DNA of 64,000 nt from Watersipora subatra (Eukaryota > Bryozoa > Gymnolaemata > Cheilostomatida > Watersiporidae): contig NC_088711.1 of assembly GCF_963576615.1 (NCBI RefSeq), positions 14,431,869 to 14,495,868 on the forward strand, written 5' to 3'. Of the stretch, positions 1 to 12,083 are shown piece after piece (the first letter of the stretch is position 1; each line of letters starts with the position of its first letter). Position numbers and translations under genes: made by a program. The notes below the pieces were generated by a model. It had not been told where the DNA came from. It searched no databases and saw nothing but the letters and a program-made list of their open reading frames with translations.

Positions 1-123
1 ACAAGCAGTCGCTCTACTACCACACAATATCCAAACTACATTAACCAACTTGAAAGAAGGCCACGACAAGTTTATGAACTTGCAACTCTCTATGAAATCA
101 AACATAGAGTACATTCGTCTTAC

Positions 124-3100
124 CTTTCACTACACAGTCAGCCCCTGGAATGTCGAAACTGTAAGACACGGTTGTGTTGCATTCTCCTGTTGCTCCGCGA
201 CCTTCCAGCTCCACACCAACCGCCTGGCTGCTAGTTAATTTGTGGTAGTAGGATGCATGGACTCCAAGCTCCAAGGGAGATATCTGAAGAGCAGCATTGT
301 ACGATTCCACTGAAAAAGAAGAACCACTATGCAAACTCCAGTACACTAACCATCTAGTACTCAACACCAGAAGGAAAGGAGTGAATTACCTACCATTGTA
401 TCTCGCTACTACAGAGCCTGAGAACTGAGTAGCTACTTTTCCTAGAGCTGGGTGCAGTCCTCTCTGTACGAGTCCTTCGAGGCCAAAGGCCAAATTAGAT
501 GTGACAGCGTATAAACCGTGAGCTATGTATATGCCTACAATAACAACCACACTCAATGTTTATTTATGCTGCTAGGGAATTGGACACCGACGACTATTGA
601 ATAACAGAGTACATGAGAACTGGTCTATGTAGGGAGTCACCTGTCTGAGCCAGTAAATCAGGATTGGCGGCGGTAAGAGCAAGGGTAGCTTTGGGGCCTC
701 GATAGTCTGTTCCTAATTCTACAGCTTGCATATGTCCGTCTTGATGCTACAAAGGTTCTTTGTGATTATAAACTGAACACACCAAGAAGGTAGGTGCAGA
801 GATGAAGCAAAATGAGACAATCTTGATAGAGAAACCTCGCATCTAATAATTAGATCTATAAAATCGACACATAAAATTGGTAGCTCAAGGTCCAAAAAAC
901 TTCCAGTCAATGCAAATTCAAGTCTTGACAGCTAATACAAATCAGAAGAGAATAACTCCTATAATTGCATTACAATTGTTGATTATTGATTTTAAGACTT
1001 TAGGGGCCGTAGTATATGCTTAAAGTTAAATATAATTCGCCCGAAATCACCCGAACAACGTCCTTTTTTTCTAGTTTTCTATTAATATTTTACCACCCCT
1101 TATATAAAATGACAAAGTCTTTCATCGTTGTCATATTGTTTGACGTAAGCCAATAAGATGGGACAGCAAGCAAAGCTGTGCAGTGTAGTTTTCATACTCA
1201 AAATCTAAATCAAAAACCAAATTTGGGCCATTTCACAATGGCGACTATTAATATCACAAATGTTTGTGACTGGCAACTGACTGATTATAACAGTGACAAT
1301 ATTGGGCAACTATATTCATTTGACAACAAAATGAAACCAACAGATCAGTAAAATAACCACTATTGTTCAAAATATTTGTAAATTTACAAAGGGCTTTATT
1401 CAGCATATTTCTTTGTTCGGATGCCGTGTTCGGGTTCATCCCAACAGGGATCGATCATTAAACCCCGCCCACATGATGCCCGTCGCCTATCCTGTGAGGG
1501 TTTATATAATTGCTGTCACCCTGCTTTAGCCATGGCCAGCTGTACGTTGCCTGCTGAAAAGTAGGCACAAGCCGAAAACTGTTTGTTCATACACCCGACA
1601 GAAAAAACAAAACATGTCTATCCGCAAGTGTTTCGTTGAATTAACATTATGTTATTGTTGTCATGCTATGTTCTTCATGATTTGCGATACCTACATATTA
1701 TTCACATGCAGCATTTTTTAACATATTTTTCAGTATATATATATATTCATGCATTCGTTTTCAGATAAGCAGATATCTGATCAAGATATGCAGATACTAT
1801 ATTTGAAAGCTCTCATTTACCAAGGATTTGCACTATTTCTGCATTATTTTTACAACATTTAAAAGCACATTTTTTGTTTACACATGTATATTTCCACTAC
1901 AAAACGGTAAAACATCATCCATTCATTTATGGATGGTAGAGTGTGATGACAAAACTATTAATGCTCGTTACAAGAAGCTACCCTTGAAATAGCAAGTGTC
2001 GTAGCAAACTTAACTGCAAAGAGTCAAGTGACAACCAAGTGTGGTGTCAACTCTATTAGTAATTGAAGTTGTCCTCACCTGAACCACTAGCCGTGAACGA
2101 GTATTCTTGGTAAATGCATGGAGACATTGGGCTGTCAAGTTTCCCGAAGGATCAATTTCTCCAGTAAGTACAGGGAAGGACTACAACACAAACAATAAGC
2201 GATGAGCACCCTAAAACTTATACAGAATGGACAATTATATACCTTCGTTTCTCTCCGTACAAGTACCTCTGATTGGGACAGCTGCTTCGTGCCGACATAA
2301 GTGGCTCCAAACTTGTATCCAGATCTCTGGGTGGTAGCGAGAGAAAAGTTGTGGCTAACTTGGAAGTGGTGACTTAGACCTTTATTAAAAGTGGCCCTCA
2401 CGCCATCAAATGGTAAAGTAGCTAGTTCTGCAAAACATAAATTCACTGTATAATAAGCATACCGATTTTTGTATAAAGACCTGTCCCTGTCATTGAATAT
2501 AACAAACAAACATGAAGAAAATTCAATCGAAATACCTGTATTTGAATGCCACTTCTATTTGAATGCAACTTTGACATCATTTGATTTTTACGAACCAATA
2601 ATTTAGCAAGCGATCAGTAGAAAAGTGTCCACAAAATTGTACTAATAATGGCTTGGTTATATCACTAAAAATTAACTCTTTCCTTGTTTCTGTTCGTATC
2701 GAAGTAATTTTTCTAACTCCAAAGCTTTACAGTTTTTACGGTTAAACTTTGAATGCAACACCACGGAAATAATTAATAACTGTATCAAGCTAATAATAGT
2801 TTCATTTTTAACTGCGGTCTTGATACTTCGACGCATTTGAAAAATATTTTAGCAATTGAAATGGAATCTGTACTACTATTTTCAGACTGAAACTCTTGCT
2901 TAGCGCGCATAAAATTCCTCATTACTTGCGCAAAAAAGCAACATGTAAAAGTTTTGCTCTCCTAAAAAATGGTTTAGAAAATAATCTCGACTAGTTCAGC
3001 AATGCAGAAGAATTGAAGTCAGCAGACACTGTGGAAGGTACTAAACAGCCAGATGATGAAATGGGACCCAAACGAAAACAATAACAAAAAATGCAAATAT

Positions 3101-6100
3101 TTTTGTTTTAAAAATGTCAATTTTGTTACTGCGTGCAATATAAATATGGTTTGTTTATGTGCATTGTTCTTGAATATATTTTTGTAGCATTTGAAAGATT
3201 ATTATCACGTATATATTTTATAAATTTGCAACATATTATTTGATAGCATTATTGTGGTTATCTAAACTCGGCTTACAGTCGATTGACGGTCATAACTCCT
3301 CTTCTATTGCACATAAAAAGCCAGCTCTGGCTGCAAACATGGATGAGTGAAATGGGTTTTTATGCAACATTATTAAACATAGTTATAAAATAAAAATATG
3401 CCTTGAAATTTAAAAAATAAAAACTTTAAAACAATTCTAACAAATTGCAAGGCAGACTATAAGATCATCGTATGTTAATTGCAAGCAATATGTATCAACT
3501 GGTAAATATATTTCTCAGCTTCCCAATGCATATTCATTTAGAGATCTACGATAAATTGGAGATGAGTTACAGTAGATTTCTGCATCTAAAAGGGTTAATG
3601 TCGTCCCGCCCAAAGGAGTGCTAAATATAGAGGATATTCGCTTCCCCATGAAAAGGTTGAACTTGTCTTCACAAAATTCTGACAGGCTATTTGAAAAATA
3701 CAACACCACACTTTATTTGAACGCCACCTCTAATAAAGCGCCACTATGTACGAAGGGTTGAAACATAGAGCCTCATGGCATTTAAATAAAGGTTTTACGG
3801 TATTTCCCTTGCAGGATCACTGATTTATTACAATATCCAATGAATTACCTCGACATTGCCAAGTGGTTGTTTTAAATGCAGTAATGAAAAATTTTGTTTA
3901 AATGGGAAATTCATATAAAGAGCTGTCACACTTCTAAGTAATAGCTCTAAATTTATCTTTGGCTTCGTGCAAAAAAAGAATTTTGGCCACAAAATGTCTA
4001 ATAACCAACTGGCTTGCCTAACTGAAAAAAGTTGTTATTTTCCAAAAAATAATTTTCTTCAATACCAAAATTTGCAGGATGTGACACTTTACACATCAAA
4101 CTTGAGGCATTTTACAAATTTACATCAAGCACTTTCTTGAAGTTTATTTGATTCCTGCGGCATTGAGCAGTAGCAAATGGTTTACCCTTGCTCTCATTTA
4201 ATAGGAAATACATATATATGTTTTCTTCAACACCAAAAAGCCTTTTCACCATTATCAAAACTTCAAACACCTCCAGAAAGTGCTCAATATTGAATAGCTG
4301 TGAATACATCGGAATTTTATGTGTTTGCAATTAAAAAAGCTTACTCACAAAGGCCATGAAGTCAAACTTATTTGATTTGAAACAACTTTCAGAGATAACA
4401 AAACAAATATGGCAGACACAACACTTATTCAAAATTTGTTTCACCATGATAATGGTTGGCTTGAAAACAACGAGATGTTTCTACAAGTACGATGAATGAA
4501 ATAAGACCTAGACAGAATACTGTCCTACACGCTTCACCACTTTGAAGCCTAGTGTCACATAAGCCTGCAGGAATCCAGATCCTAGGCCTTTTACTGATTG
4601 TCAGTGTACTTTTGTAGGACTAAATGCTATGAAACAAATCTTATCAAATAGTATACAATTTTAAAGTTCTGAGTCTGTAGATTACGATATAAGATAACAA
4701 CACTTATATATGAAATATCACCGAGAGTTTTTGATGTATGTAATCTAAAATGCCTCAATTTATAGGTTACGGAAAACACTACAGCATGCAAACTGATACC
4801 ATTTATGCGAACGTAACTATGGTTTTTGATGAGAATAGCATGGATACCACAGAACTATTAACTATAGTATAGTTAATATTTCTCTGATTGATAATAAGTT
4901 ATAGTAGTTTGATTTGTGCTGATAATAAATCAGCGATACATTTAACACCATAAAAAATATGAAGTGCAATTTTTTATTATGTAAATCACATAATAAACTT
5001 GCCGAGAAACTTCCTCAAAACAGGTTGTACAGACTATTGTTGTCTGACGGTGAGGAGAAAATAAATAGGGTAGCAGTGATTCACACCACTTGTTTTGTTA
5101 ACTGAAGCTATTATTATTTAAACATTATTACATTAAACATTATTTAAACTATTATTATTTAATATAAACAATTAACAAAATAAGTGTTACGACCAATGTA
5201 ACAATAAAAATATACAGCAGCTTGTTTGTTAGCCAAGGATTAACCTACCAACGTGAATCATCATCTGAATCTTAGCTATCATTTAAGAGAAATTCATCCA
5301 AACAATTCATCATTTGCAAACATTTTTTATTAACCATTTTCATGAATGAGAGTCAATAGGCTAATCTTCAACTTTAGTTACGTCTTAAGAAATAGTGGTC
5401 CAATCCTCTCGCAACTTTGGCAGCATATCAGCAACACCCAAAGGAATGGTCTGACAGTTTTATTGACGTAAACAAACTGAAAGTTGACAAAACCAAAGCA
5501 AAACTATGCCCGAGTTTGATAGATGTTCAATGAACTAAACAGCAATGCTGAAATAGCGTCTTGAGTAAACTGCTAAACAAAAAAAACCTGGTTCACATTG
5601 TGAACCAGGTTTTACTTGTTTATTTTTACCTTTCTCAACAGGGTTGGCTAGGTTTAAGCCAGCCAAAAAACCGGTTTTGTGGTTTTTTCATTATTTTTTT
5701 GTGAAAAATAATATTTTAAGCTGCTAGTGGTTCCTTTGTGGTAGAAATGCAATTTTATGTAATTATCAGCTGTGGAAGTTCATTTAGCACATAGTAAGGT
5801 GGTGGTAAAGCTCAAGTTGCTACTACACGAAATCCTAGCACAATGAATTAGTGAATTTTATTTGCAAATGCTTTTATCACGTGAGACGATGACCCCTTTA
5901 CTGATGCAATATGAAAACCATGTGAAATATACTAACCCCATTATTGTTTCTAATCTAACAATGAATGAAAAATTTCTCAAATCTAGCCACCAATAGAGGA
6001 TTGCTTATAATTAGAAATTGAAACAATCAGCCTTTTGGGCAAAAGCTTTAGGTTTGCAAACTAATATTTTATCTAGTGGGCACGAGCTAAAATAGTTGTA

Positions 6101-8854
6101 GGCCTATTGTTAGAAATCAGTTTATCAAGTTTTTTGTGTTTCAAAAAATCAACTCTAATGGTGCGTTTACACTGGCCGACACCGACTCCGATTAGGTGCC
6201 AATACCCCGACTCAGACAGGTACCTCAGGCATTTCACGTATGGGTGCCGACACCGACTCCCCTTTACATTGCAACGATCAAACGATTTTTGTCGGTACCA
6301 ACAGCCAATCACAGCGTTTCGCCGTTCTGACCTTCACCCGGCCACGCGAAAACGAGTACACATAAAAATCAATGCGCTTGATGTGGAAAATTATATACTA
6401 GTACTACACTACTACTGCTCCTACTACTACCGCTAGAAGCAACTACTGAATACTAAGCAATGAATGAATGATGACACAATGAAAATCCGAGTAAAGAACT
6501 GTACGTACAGTTCTTTCGTCCGAGTAATTATAATAAATAAAATGAATAATGAAGAAGATTGAATGGTGAATGTATATTTGTGGTAGTAGTAGTGTGATGG
6601 ACGCCGGGCCAACACTTTACACTTCTTGTAATTATTTGTTTGTATATACTTTATATGTCTGTAAATATTTTATTATATGGGTTGTCCTTTTTATTCCCTT
6701 TTTATTTTTGGCTTTGTTACTCGTTATGCTATCAATTGTCGTCGTTTATGTTGTCATATCAACGGGCCTAATTATTGGCCATTTAAACATTATTAGCCGG
6801 TGTTCTCACTCGGTGCCGTTAGCCGGAACGGGCAATTTTATTGTATATAAGGGAGCAACGCTCACTTAGTAGACAGAGCAAATGGCCGTACGCTCCTCGG
6901 CTAGTGAATTTCCTTCGCTAATAAAACATTGAATGAAATCACACGCAATTTATTTCTGTATGACATAATCTAGATCGTGCCAAGTAAGGGCCGGCAAATT
7001 CCTTTACAGTAGTACTAGTAGTAGAACTAGTAGTAGTACTAGTAGTAGTCGTACAACTGGCTATTCACTTTTAATTAATTTAAATTAAAGAACTAACTTG
7101 ATTTTTTGGTACTCTCGCGTTCACATCGTTGCTAGCCATGCTGGTTCACTATTAAAAAGAGAACGAGGGAAAGTTTAATGACAGTCTCCTAGCCTCTCAT
7201 TAAACCTAGCCCTTTCGTTTCATAAACTTAGCAATGTCATTAAAGCCTAGGCTCATTTAATCAGAGGCTCCTAGCTTCTGATTGGCTGATGAGCGTGCGA
7301 TTTGTCGGTGCAACCGGGCACTGCTGGGTTTCTCCGACACCGACTTTCAGATCGGTGCCGACACCGACTCATCAAATTTGTCTGTGCACGACAAAATCGG
7401 TGACAAAATCGGCCAGTGTAAACGCACCATAAGGCTAGCATTGAGCAGATATTCTCAACATTTGGGTTTGTCCATTCAAAAGTCAGAAATAGACTGGTCA
7501 CAGAAAAAGCTCAAAAACTTGCATCTATTTATCGTATGACCAATACCTAAGTACATATTTAGTCACATATTGCATAGATCTACAATCACCCTTACGGATT
7601 TACAAATTTTTCGCTTCAATTTTAGCGATTTTAGATCATTATGCTCTGCTCTTCACTACCACAAAATCAATCACCGGGATTCAAAACCCTACCAATACAT
7701 AGAGCTTCATACATGTAATATATTTACTTTATGTGATAAGATTTCTGCTCTGTATTTCTTCATCCATGTTTGATCAAAGGTTCATTCTGAAATTTTCATG
7801 TTTTCTTTCCTTTTTCACATAACTCCTACAGTACCATCTTTAACAGATGATTCCAAATATGTAAGTTCAACACTCAATCATGCAGCTATAGTTAGTGATG
7901 TTAATTAGATTTGAAATTGCAAAAACTCTGGTCAAATCATATAAACCGGTTTAAGCCATGAAAACTGGTTAAAACCAAAAAACTGATTTATTCGGTTTTT
8001 TCATAAAAACCGTGATTTTTTTCAAACCTGCTTCACAAATAAGATAGCAGTGAAGGTGTGTGATTAATTTACAAAATGCATAGGCCTATATACATTTGAC
8101 ACAAATCTACATTGAAATTTTTCAAATATCTATTCGGTGCTATTTTATATAACAGAAGCTGTAAATCAGAAAGATCTCTTTGCAACAAACCATAGCCAGT
8201 AGGACATACAGCATGACAAACGCTGAGATTTATAGATCTGTTTTGCTTTTATCGAAGGTTATTTATTTTGCACCGCTAAGTTATTCAAGTACTTCTAATT
8301 AGGCCTATCAATGAACACAATAATGGCACGAGTGGTGCATTTACAAAAGCAAGTGGTGAATAAAAGCAAAGATTAAAAGCAGCAAAGCTTCAGCATGGCA
8401 AGGTGGTCCATAAACATACAAGTTTAGTTTGTGAATATTATTTATTGAGGTTTTCATGAGAAAATAAATAGTGTTCTGTTGACCTCATAGTTAAAAATTA
8501 AAGCTAATATAATGTTATAGCTTGTAACTACGTATTTCGGTTTTCAACATAGAATCAAAACAAACCTTGAACTTTGTGTATCTCCTTCCAAGAACCAGGA
8601 AAAGTTGGCAAAGAAAACTCTATGGTTCGAGGGTCTAAGTCATTGCTTGAAGCTACTTCTTTGGCATTATTATCTCCAGCACCACCTAGCTCGATTTGAG
8701 ATGTCTTAAGAATATCAAATGGTGAAGTAGCTGTTTGACCGCTATTGATAGACTCGTCACCTGAGCTTGAACCAAAAACTTTATTGGTGAATGACTTCCA
8801 AGCTGAGCTGCTTTCAGTACCTTCCGCCGCATTAACTGCATGCGTATTACCCAT
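124..8854 (-). CDS. TOMM40: TOM40, channel subunit of the mitochondrial outer-membrane import complex (six exons; last exon off the window)
   Basis: Beta-barrel pore of the TOM complex, through which nearly all nuclear-encoded mitochondrial proteins enter. Exons on the minus strand: 8854-8566, 2427-2267, 2180-2079, 746-641, 534-394, 309-124; all have GT-AG borders and the phases join, giving about 328 residues. The start ATG at 8854 begins MGNTHAV, like the MGN start of animal TOM40, followed by a Ser/Asn-rich low-complexity N-terminus and then PGSWKEIHK. Exon 2 carries the family core NKGLSHHFQVSH and GATYVGTKQL; exon 4 has TDYRGPKATLALTAANPDLL; exon 6 has HASYYHKL and VGVELEG. Vertebrate TOM40 is about 360 residues, so only the final strand or so (GFG-type C-terminus) is missing to the left of position 1. 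Intron 1 is 6.1 kb and repeat-filled. No frameshift or stop was seen, so the gene looks intact. Identity is confident; exon borders are read by eye. Confidence 0.93.
1010..1640. repeat. dispersed repeat, other copies at 44.4-45.3 kb and 12.96-13.1 kb
   Basis: Positions 1010-1400 match about 44590-44960 in reverse complement (for example ccaataagatgggacagc and aatggcgactattaatatca). Positions 1440-1510 match 45225-45300 in direct orientation (cattaaaccccgcccaca). Positions 1515-1640 match 12965-13090 (accagctgtacgttgcctgc). The segments therefore come from more than one repeat unit. The copy lies in TOMM40 intron 3, upstream of exon 4. Confidence 0.6.
2532..3800. mobile_element. MITE-like element with terminal inverted repeats, in TOMM40 intron 1
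   Basis: The left end (from about 2532) reads acctgtatttgaatgcca; the right end, reverse-complemented, reads acctttatttaaatgcca after the terminal ccgtaaa. A TA follows the right end at 3801. Parts of the same sequence recur at 33046-33200, inverted at 33612-34140, and inverted at about 54410-55255, so this is a dispersed family. No transposase reading frame is present. Its interior near 3240-3400 matches 34000-34130 in reverse complement. Confidence 0.6.
3801..6155. other. TOMM40 intron 1, AT-rich stretch without a recognised gene
   Basis: Both strands were scanned. Apart from the palindrome at 5583-5613 and poly-A/T patches, I see no exon-like homology, RNA gene or clear transposon border here. 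Confidence 0.6.
5583..5613. repeat. perfect 15-bp-arm palindrome
   Basis: Arms aaaacctggttcaca and its exact complement flank a single T. It sits in TOMM40 intron 1, followed by a second patch of related inverted sequence (aaaaccggttttg) at about 5667-5690. Related aaaaccggttt words recur inverted at 7940-8030. Possible foldback element; no gene. Confidence 0.6.
6159..7429. mobile_element. PIF/Harbinger-like non-autonomous TIR element with TAA target duplication
   Basis: The terminal inverted repeats are 21 bp and identical: tggtgcgtttacactggccg at the left and its complement at the right. The element is flanked by TAA at 6156-6158 and 7430-7432, the three-base TWA duplication typical of PIF/Harbinger elements. 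Internal copies of gacaccgactc occur near both ends. It has no recognisable transposase; the interior holds a probable solo LTR (6593-7008) and TAG-repeat patches. It lies in TOMM40 intron 1. Assignment to the superfamily rests only on TIR and TSD, so it is moderately sure; the element borders are strongly supported. Confidence 0.75.
6593..7008 (+). mobile_element. probable solo LTR nested in the Harbinger-like element
   Basis: The 416-bp segment begins TGTGATGG and ends TTTACA (TG...CA termini) and is flanked on both sides by GTAG, a 4-bp target duplication. Inside, in the right order for an LTR, are a TATA-type tatataaggg at about 6845 and an AATAAA-type signal near 6922. No internal retrotransposon region is attached, so a solo LTR left by LTR-LTR recombination is the simplest reading. 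A poly(TAG) context makes the 4-bp duplication weaker evidence. Confidence 0.55.
7433..8565. other. remainder of TOMM40 intron 1
   Basis: AT-rich sequence. The only structure seen is an inverted aaaaccggttt cluster at about 7940-8030 that resembles 5640-5690. No exon was recognised. Confidence 0.55.
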
Positions 8855-9488
8855 CTTAGCCGTATATAGTAATTAATTAGAGCTAACCGTGTGGACTTCC
8901 ACTAAGCAGTACAAACTTTCAACCAAATTGTTATGGGCTGTCTAAATTAAGCTGTACGAATGTATCGGAAGACAGCAACCATTAGTATGAGAAAAAGAAG
9001 CAAGGCGTGATGCTCACAATGGGCCCGGCACGCTGTTGATACATAGCTCAAAATCTTCAAATCAAAAGAGCGGTTGATTAAATGATTGAAGCGCCGTCTT
9101 GCAATTTTGTCGAATATGTTTAAAAAAATTCTCGCTTGGCGGGTGCAAGTTTATATATTTTACTTCGCCGCACATTTATTTAGACGAGAAGCGCCAAAGC
9201 AAGCAGTCACCGAATCATAAACATATGACGTTATAACCTGTCGACTTGTTAAAATATATTTATGGAGTCATTGCTAAAATCGCGATCCTTCCGATACCCT
9301 TTTTTAGGAATTGAGTCATGCCGAAACATATGTAGTCAATTATCGTCAGCGTAGACCAGGCTTCCTCAAAACATTAGAGTAATTGAATGCAAGTTTTCAT
9401 TCAGTAAACATGCTAACTTTTTGTTACAATAGTTAAATGGTTTTAGTGCAAATTGCATATATCATGAAACTTAGTAATGCACCGCCAG
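8855..9488. promoter_or_regulatory. region upstream of the TOMM40 start; no gene seen
   Basis: This must contain the TOMM40 5' UTR and promoter, because the start codon is at 8854 on the minus strand. I cannot point to a specific core promoter element. No other reading frame or repeat was recognised. Confidence 0.4.
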
Positions 9489-9651
9489 ACCTGCCAACCC
9501 AAGAGTGGGGCAATGCGTGAGATTTGGTTTTGGGGCAGTTGATGTATCAATGATAGTATATATAAAATTGTGGAAATTGGGGCAAAAATCTCACGCATTT
9601 CTCGCGCATTTTCATTTTTTCTTTGGGGTGATTGCGTGAGAGTTGGCAGGT
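9489..9651. mobile_element. MITE copy 1 with acctgccaac termini
   Basis: 163-bp element beginning acctgccaac and ending gttggcaggt. It is about 90% like the copy at 9909-10091, but lacks an inner 20-bp inverted part (tctcacgcccaatgcgtgag). Repeated tcacgcatt words inside make it strongly self-complementary. Confidence 0.7.
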
Positions 9652-9817
9652 ATGTGCACCGCAGCTGTATGTACAGCGGTCTCACCAGAAAATCGATTTT
9701 ATCGTAACACGATTCTTTTTTTTAAAGATAGTAAAATACCCAATTCATATGTTGTAGCACAGCAAGTGGTCATTAATGTATGATTTCCATGGTTTTCAAT
9801 ATTTCTGGCTAGAGATC

Positions 9818-9825
<8 letters not shown>

Positions 9826-9905
<80 letters not shown>
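9826..9905. repeat. (TA)n microsatellite, about 80 bp
   Basis: Near-pure TA dinucleotide run directly abutting the second MITE copy, consistent with insertion of a TA-targeting element into a TA tract. Confidence 0.95.
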
Positions 9906-9908
<3 letters not shown>

Positions 9909-9909
<1 letters not shown>

Positions 9910-10091
9910 CCTGCCAACTCAAGAGTGGGGCAATGCGTGAGATTTGGTTTTGGGGCAATTGATGTATCAATGTTAGTATATATAAAATTGTGGAAATTGG
10001 GGCAAAAATCTCACGCATTTCTCACGCATTTTCATTTTTTCCTTGGGGTGATTGCGTGAGTCTCACGCCCAATGCGTGAGAGTTGGCAGGT
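9909..10091. mobile_element. MITE copy 2 with acctgccaac termini
   Basis: 183 bp, same family as 9489-9651, with the fuller right terminus (agttggcaggt preceded by two inverted tcacgc/gcgtga words). TA sequence lies on both sides. Confidence 0.72.
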
Positions 10092-10158
10092 ATGTATATA
10101 TATATAATATAGATATATATATATGTATTAAAAGCACTGCTGAACCACAGGCATATAT

Positions 10159-11507
10159 ATAACACTAAAAGACCACAAGCCGAACTTTGTGATTAACCCT
10201 TTATGCAGATTAATAAACCCAACTAAACCTGACATTGGCAAGATAAGTAAACAACTATTAGATTGCATCAACACAAAGATACTTAGCACTAACCCACTCA
10301 ATCAATGGAAGAACACGACAGCAGTCCTAAGATGGTTCAACAACATCAAGCACAAACCACAATGCTCATTCATTGAGTTTGACGTAGTTGAGTTTTATCC
10401 ATCAATAAATATGAAATTGCTGGAAGCTGCACTAGAATTTGCCACCAAGTTTACTAACATCACCGAGGAAGAGAGAAACATCATCACACACTCCAAAAGA
10501 TCAATCCTATGTAGTGAAGAAGAATACTGGGGAAAAACATCAGCTGATGAACTATTTGACGTAACAATGGAAAGTTTCGACAGTGCCAAAACTTGTAAGC
10601 TGGTCGGTACATTTCTACTTCATCAGATCACAACAAAGTATGGTAACAACTTTGGATTGTACAGAGATGATGGGCTAAGCATAGTTGAAGGTTCAGCACG
10701 CAATGCAGAATCGATGAAAAAAGATCTCTGTGCTGTATTCAGCTCATATGGACTAAAGATTACCATCAATGTTAATAAAAGAGTTGTACACTTCCTTGAT
10801 GTTACCTTCAACCTAGACAATGGTAAACACATGCCATACATCAAACCCAATGAGAGACCAGTGTAGGCCTATGTTCACAAAGAGTCCAACCACCCACCTG
10901 GCATAATCAGAAACATCCCCACAAGTATAAATAAGAGGCTTCTATAATTTCATCAGATGCCGAGTGCTTCAATAAAACAGCAAATATCTACCAAGAAGCA
11001 TTAACCAAGAGTGGATATAACCACCAACTAACATATCAACAACAGCAATCTACATCTGAAAACAGACAATGCAAATGAAGCAGGACGATTACATGGTACA
11101 ACCCACCTTACAGCAATAATGTCTCTACTTACATTGGTAAACTCTTCATCAAACTAGTCAAGAAGGAATTTACAACAAGGCATCCACTACATAAAATATT
11201 CAACAGCAACACTATCAAAATTAGCTACAGTTGTATGAACAATATAAGAGAGTCCATCAATGCTCACAACAAAACTATACTGACTACCAACACCGTAAAT
11301 GAAGACCGAACATGCAACTGTAGAAAAAGAGAAGAGTGCCCGATGAATAGAGAATGCCTGAAAACATCATTAATATACCAGGCTACTGTAAAAACCAGCA
11401 CCGATTTACCCGACCAAACATACATTGGACTAATAGAGAATACTTTCAAAACGCGATTCACAAACCATAAAGCTTCTTTCAACCACCCATCCAAGAGAAA
11501 CTACTGA
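10159..11507 (+). pseudogene. Penelope-like retroelement remnant: reverse transcriptase plus GIY-YIG part
   Basis: The continuous frame from about 10165 to 10866 encodes the middle of a reverse transcriptase: CRLINPTKPDIGKISK, then motif A EFDVVEFYPSI, then the catalytic YRDDGL, then FLDVTFNL. A TAG at 10864 is followed in frame by SNHPPGIIRNIP, again as in Penelope-like elements, and then by several stops and at least one frame change up to 11234. A second open frame, 11235-11507, holds a Cys-rich stretch (CNCRKREECPMNRECL) and TYIGLIENTFKTRFTNHK, the form of a GIY-YIG endonuclease. The order RT then GIY-YIG is that of Penelope-like elements. It is 5'-truncated next to TA-rich DNA and clearly dead. 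Not a host gene. Confidence 0.8.
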
Positions 11508-11523
11508 ATTAGGCAAATATATA

Positions 11524-12083
11524 TCTACTATATAAACGGCAATCGTTGTCTATCTGTGTATCTGTCTGTCCGCTTTATAGAGTACCGTACTTTTCCGACT
11601 ATTAGCCGCTACTTTTATATAAGGGTGTGTCTATTCTGTGTTTTTTTTTCACCGCTAGGGCGCATTAACGGGAATCTCCGGTTAGTACACGCCTCTATTA
11701 TAATACGTAACCTACTACTATTCATCGTAGGGATGGACGATAAATACTGATATGCTAATAGTATGAGTTGTCTTCTCGATATATTGAGTCACCGATAACT
11801 CTCAAATATGAGCAGTATAAATAAATTATATGGCGGTCTTTTTTTTTCGATTCGATCGTACGAAGCAAACTTAATTAATAAGTAAGTAGTAAAGTAATAA
11901 GTAGAGTAAGTAGTAAAATTAAATTAGTAGTAAATATTAGTAGTGAATTAAATAAAATTTACTACTCTTTAAATAAATTAATGAGTAGTAAATTACATCT
12001 AATTAATATTTACTGCCAACGTGTACTGGGAAGGTCATGTGAACATTTGTTTCTTGCAACCACTAGAAAAACGCTGTTCTCTA
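11524..12083 (+). mobile_element. Helitron-like 5' end and associated repeat
   Basis: Begins TCTACTATATAAACGGCAAT after an A. The same 5' sequence restarts at 12084. The stretch between is AT-rich with TAGTAA repeats and has no reading frame of interest. It could be a truncated copy into or beside which the 12084 element was inserted. Confidence 0.45.

Noticed and set aside
6570..6869. Plus-strand hydrophobic 99-residue frame
   Set aside because: Lies within the probable solo LTR (starts just upstream of it); T-rich sequence, no family likeness.
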